NCBI GenBank assembly: GCA_038248505.1
Contig: JBBRXJ010000038.1
Span: 1-33,188, forward strand
Direction of reading: 5' to 3'
Source of the DNA: JBBRXJ01 sp038248505
GTDB taxonomy: Bacteria > Bacteroidota > Bacteroidia > Bacteroidales > JBBRXJ01
Length of the DNA: 33,188 bases
Part shown: piece by piece, positions 30,442 to 33,188 of the stretch
Numbering within the stretch: the stretch's first letter is position 1
How the letters are laid out: each line of letters begins with the position of its first letter
Made by a program: the position numbers and the translations under genes
Notes under the pieces: generated by a model
Databases searched by the model: none
Told to the model about the DNA's origin: nothing
What the model saw: the letters and a program-made list of their open reading frames with translations, nothing else

Positions 30442-31677
30442 ATGTTGTTAATATATAATACCTTAATACGTTTGTATTACTTTGCCATTTCAGTGGCTGC
30501 TTTTTTTAATAAGAAAGCCAATCAATGGTTAAATGGTAGAAAAACTGTTTTTAATGATCTTGAACGTAGTATTAAGAGAGGTGAACGATATATTTGGGTT
30601 CACTGTGCATCCTTGGGTGAATTTGAGCAAGGTCGCCCTGTTATTGAGGCATTGAGAAAAGAATCAGAAGAGACTAAGATACTACTCACTTTCTTCTCAC
30701 CATCCGGTTATGAGCTACGTAAACACTATGATCAAGCAGATATTGTTTGCTACTTGCCAATAGATACGCATTCAAATGCGTGTCGCTTTCTGGATATTGT
30801 TCGTCCAGTAAAGGTGTATTTTGTGAAGTATGAATTTTGGTTTCATTATCTATCAAACTGTAAGCACCGAACTATTCCGGTTTATATTTTTTCAGCTATT
30901 TTCCGGAAAGAACAATTGTTTTTTAAATGGTATGGAGGATGGTATCGTAAAATTCTTGGCTATTTCAAACACATTTTTGTTCAGGATGCGCTCTCAATGC
31001 AATTATTGGCAGAGATTAATATTAATAATGTAAGTATTGCTGGAGATACTCGTTTTGATAGAGTAGCAAGCCTAGTAACAAAAGTGAAGGACCTTCCTGA
31101 GATCGCCGTTTTTAGTAAAGGAATTCCAATAATTGTTTGTGGTAGTACTTGGGAGCCTGATGAAAAATTGCTTATTCAATATATTAATGAGACGAGCCAC
31201 AAGCTAAAATTCATTATTGTTCCGCACGAGATTAATGAAGCCGGATTATTGTATATTGAAAATAAGCTAAAAAAAAGTTTTATTCGTTATTCACAGATTA
31301 AAAACAATTTGGATTTAGATTCAAACGTTCTATTGATTGATAATGTAGGCATGTTATCCTCAATATACCGCTATGCCACTATAGCCTATATTGGAGGTGG
31401 CTTTGGTAAAGGCATTCACAACACTTTAGAGGCTGCGACCTATGGAATACCTATCCTTTTTGGCCCACGATATGAAAAATTTAAAGAAGCCATAGATTTG
31501 ATAGAGAGAGGTGCTGCATTTTCTGTAAAGAATGATGAAATGTTAAAACAAAATTTTGATAACTTACTGAATAAAAATGAATTTTGTGAGAATGCAGGAA
31601 GAATGGCAGCTGAATATGTAAAAATGAATTTAGGAGCAAGTAACCAGATTATTATAAAAACAAGTCTTAAGTGCTAA
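30442..31677 (+). CDS. waaA: 3-deoxy-D-manno-octulosonic acid transferase (Kdo transferase)
   Basis: A 411-residue GT-B glycosyltransferase on the inner face of the cytoplasmic membrane that adds Kdo from CMP-Kdo to the lipid A precursor, so the organism makes LPS or lipooligosaccharide. The N-terminal segment 'TLIRLYYFAISVAAFF' is the usual membrane anchor. The catalytic-Glu motif is 'WVHCASLGEFEQGRPVIEAL' (about residues 53-72). The nucleotide-binding half has 'VCGSTWEPDEKLL', 'YIGGGFGKGIHNTLEAATYG' and 'PILFGPRYEKFKEA'. Length is close to the family norm of about 425. It starts from a candidate promoter at 30405-30412. Confidence 0.95.
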   Translation: MLLIYNTLIRLYYFAISVAAFFNKKANQWLNGRKTVFNDLERSIKRGERYIWVHCASLGEFEQGRPVIEALRKESEETKILLTFFSPSGYELRKHYDQADIVCYLPIDTHSNACRFLDIVRPVKVYFVKYEFWFHYLSNCKHRTIPVYIFSAIFRKEQLFFKWYGGWYRKILGYFKHIFVQDALSMQLLAEININNVSIAGDTRFDRVASLVTKVKDLPEIAVFSKGIPIIVCGSTWEPDEKLLIQYINETSHKLKFIIVPHEINEAGLLYIENKLKKSFIRYSQIKNNLDLDSNVLLIDNVGMLSSIYRYATIAYIGGGFGKGIHNTLEAATYGIPILFGPRYEKFKEAIDLIERGAAFSVKNDEMLKQNFDNLLNKNEFCENAGRMAAEYVKMNLGASNQIIIKTSLKC

Positions 31678-31894
31678 GACACATAGGTATTAATTAAATG
31701 TTAATAATTACTTGGTAACAATATTTGATAATATCAACAGTAGGGGCATTAGGCATTTTGAGGAACGAGTTGATAACTGCATATAAATGTTAATAAATAC
31801 GATTAGGGTCGATCAATACAAAAGCGGTAGAGTTCATAAATTGCAGTACTGAAATAGACCTTAAAATTTAAACTAAACATAACCGTATTTTAAC

Positions 31895-33188
31895 ATGCAA
31901 ACCAAAGAAGTTGCTACCCCTAGCACATCAAACAGTGCCATTAACATTACTGTCATTAATAAGGAGGAGATTGTGAACACCGAAGAACGTATTTGTTATT
32001 CTTATGATGAAGTATTCAGCAGTACTTTAAATTATTTTAAAGGCGATGAACTCGCAGCACGCGTTTGGGCCAACAAGTATGCCATGAAAGATTCTCAAGG
32101 TCGTTTTTACGAAAAGAATCCAGATGATATGCATATGCGTCTGGCAAAAGAAATTGCTCGCATGGAGAAGAAGTATCAAAATCCCATGTCAGAGAATGAA
32201 TTATTTGAACTTATAAGAGACTTTAAATATTTGGTGCCGCAGGGAGGCCCAATGACTGGTATTGGAAATGAAGAACAAATAGGTTCTTTATCTAATTGCT
32301 TTGTAATTGGTCATGAAGGATCATCGGATTCGTATGGTGGTATTATGAAGATTGATCAAGAACAAGTTCAACTTATGAAGAGAAGAGGTGGCGTTGGACA
32401 TGATCTCTCTCATATACGTCCTAAAGGTAGCCCTGTACTCAATAGTGCGCTAACCTCAACGGGGGTGGTTCCTTTTATGGAGCGTTATTCAAACTCAACT
32501 CGCGAGGTTGCTCAAGATGGTCGCCGTGGTGCACTTATGCTTTCTATTTCTATAAATCATCCTGATTCTGAAAATTTTATTGATGCAAAACTAGAAAGTG
32601 GTAAAGTTACTGGCGCTAATGTGTCGGTAAAAATGGATCATGAATTTATGCGTGCCGTTATTGAAGGTAAAACATATGTTCAGAAGTATCCTATTTATTC
32701 TGAAAATCCAAAGTATCGTAAAGAAATTGACCCTAGTCAACTTTGGAATAAGATTATTCACAATGCGTGGAAATCAGCTGAGCCAGGTATTCTTTTTTGG
32801 GATACTATTATAAATGAATCTATTCCCGATTGTTATTCAAAATTTGGATTTCGTACGGTATCAACAAATCCATGTGGCGAAATTCCATTATGTCCTTATG
32901 ATAGTTGCCGCTTGCTTGCGCTAAACTTATTTAGTTATGTTGATAGCCCATTTACACCTCAAGCTAGTTTTAATTTTCCTTTATTTAAGCAACATGTTCA
33001 TGCATCACAGCGTGTAATGGATGATATAATTGATTTAGAATTAGAAAAAATCGATAAAATAATTGGTAAGATTAATGCCGATCCAGAAGACGAAGAAATA
33101 AAACGTGTTGAACGTAAACTCTGGGAAAAAATTAAAATTAAAACCATTGAAGGTCGTCGTACAGGTATTGGTATTACAGCAGAGGGCG
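31895..33188 (+). CDS. nrdJ: Adenosylcobalamin-dependent (class II) ribonucleotide reductase, 5' part
   Basis: The first 431 residues of a large reductase that converts ribonucleotides to deoxyribonucleotides with a B12-derived radical; the rest lies beyond the right edge. Reading from the ATG at 31895 gives, after a short variable start, 'YFKGDELAARVWANKYAMK', 'PQGGPMTGIGNEEQIGSL', the redox Cys 'SNCF' (about C135), 'LMKRRGGVGHDLSHIRPKG', 'QDGRRGALMLSISINH' and the active-site motif 'STNPCGEIPLCPYDSCRLL' (N325, C327, E329). The glycine-rich region and motif spacing fit class II rather than class I or III. The 217 bases between waaA and this ATG hold no recognised NrdR box or B12 riboswitch. 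Confidence 0.93.
   Translation, partial: MQTKEVATPSTSNSAINITVINKEEIVNTEERICYSYDEVFSSTLNYFKGDELAARVWANKYAMKDSQGRFYEKNPDDMHMRLAKEIARMEKKYQNPMSENELFELIRDFKYLVPQGGPMTGIGNEEQIGSLSNCFVIGHEGSSDSYGGIMKIDQEQVQLMKRRGGVGHDLSHIRPKGSPVLNSALTSTGVVPFMERYSNSTREVAQDGRRGALMLSISINHPDSENFIDAKLESGKVTGANVSVKMDHEFMRAVIEGKTYVQKYPIYSENPKYRKEIDPSQLWNKIIHNAWKSAEPGILFWDTIINESIPDCYSKFGFRTVSTNPCGEIPLCPYDSCRLLALNLFSYVDSPFTPQASFNFPLFKQHVHASQRVMDDIIDLELEKIDKIIGKINADPEDEEIKRVERKLWEKIKIKTIEGRRTGIGITAEG

Noticed and set aside
31678..31894. Possible B12 riboswitch or NrdR boxes before the class II reductase
   Set aside because: I looked for a conserved B12-box-like core and for paired NrdR palindromes and saw neither; the gap is also short for a full B12 riboswitch.
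1..33188. tRNA, rRNA, CRISPR arrays, insertion sequences and prophage genes
   Set aside because: No cloverleaf-like intergenic sequence, no regularly spaced repeats and no transposase, integrase or structural phage proteins were seen.

Overview
The window looks like a chromosomal piece of an AT-rich Bacteroidota genome. The evidence is the ribosomal order rplM-rpsI-rpsB-tsf, with pyrH-frr directly after it on the same strand. Several start regions carry a TAnnTTTG -7 element, the Bacteroidota type of promoter. Clear Shine-Dalgarno sequences are scarce, and the families present (GIN-domain proteins, YfiR plus hybrid kinase, GH42/GH28 enzymes, class II ribonucleotide reductase) are common in this phylum. 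I see no phage, plasmid, insertion sequence, CRISPR array, tRNA or rRNA.

Layout. 1-3216 (minus): dxs (isoprenoid precursor synthesis) followed by an MFS transporter that runs off the left edge. 3447-4454 (plus): an OmpA-domain lipoprotein. 4455-4891: a gene-free stretch full of inverted repeats, then a radical SAM/SPASM protein (to 5899). 5983-10038 (minus): the translation block rplM-rpsI-rpsB-tsf, a strong terminator, then pyrH-frr; a clear hairpin lies in the rpsB leader. 10211-13698 (plus): an O-antigen ligase/polymerase-like membrane protein overlapping a 3-methyladenine DNA glycosylase, then a second radical SAM protein of unknown role.

13711-21204: a carbohydrate cluster. On the minus strand are a GH28 protein, a GH42 beta-galactosidase and an alpha/alpha-barrel glycosidase; a second GH28 lipoprotein diverges on the plus strand. 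Together they suggest breakdown of pectin side chains and backbone (galactan, rhamnogalacturonan) at the cell surface or in the periplasm. No SusC/SusD pair or sensor gene is present in the window.

21253-24856 (minus): a SNF2-type helicase with a GIN-domain secreted protein overlapping its 3' end. 25042-26978 (plus): two carriers of the same structural superfamily (AEC, then BASS). 27086-29462 (plus): a YfiR-like periplasmic protein overlapping a hybrid sensor histidine kinase, the most interesting pairing here. 29459-30280 (minus): a tandem universal stress protein whose stop codon shares a TTAA with the kinase stop. 30442-31677: waaA (Kdo transfer to lipid A, so a Gram-negative envelope). 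31895-end: B12-dependent ribonucleotide reductase, cut by the right edge.

I found no wholly new system that can be proved from sequence alone. The best leads are the YfiR-kinase pair, the structured intergenic repeats, the rpsB leader hairpin, the orphan radical SAM protein and the pectin cluster with altered GH28 active-site motifs.
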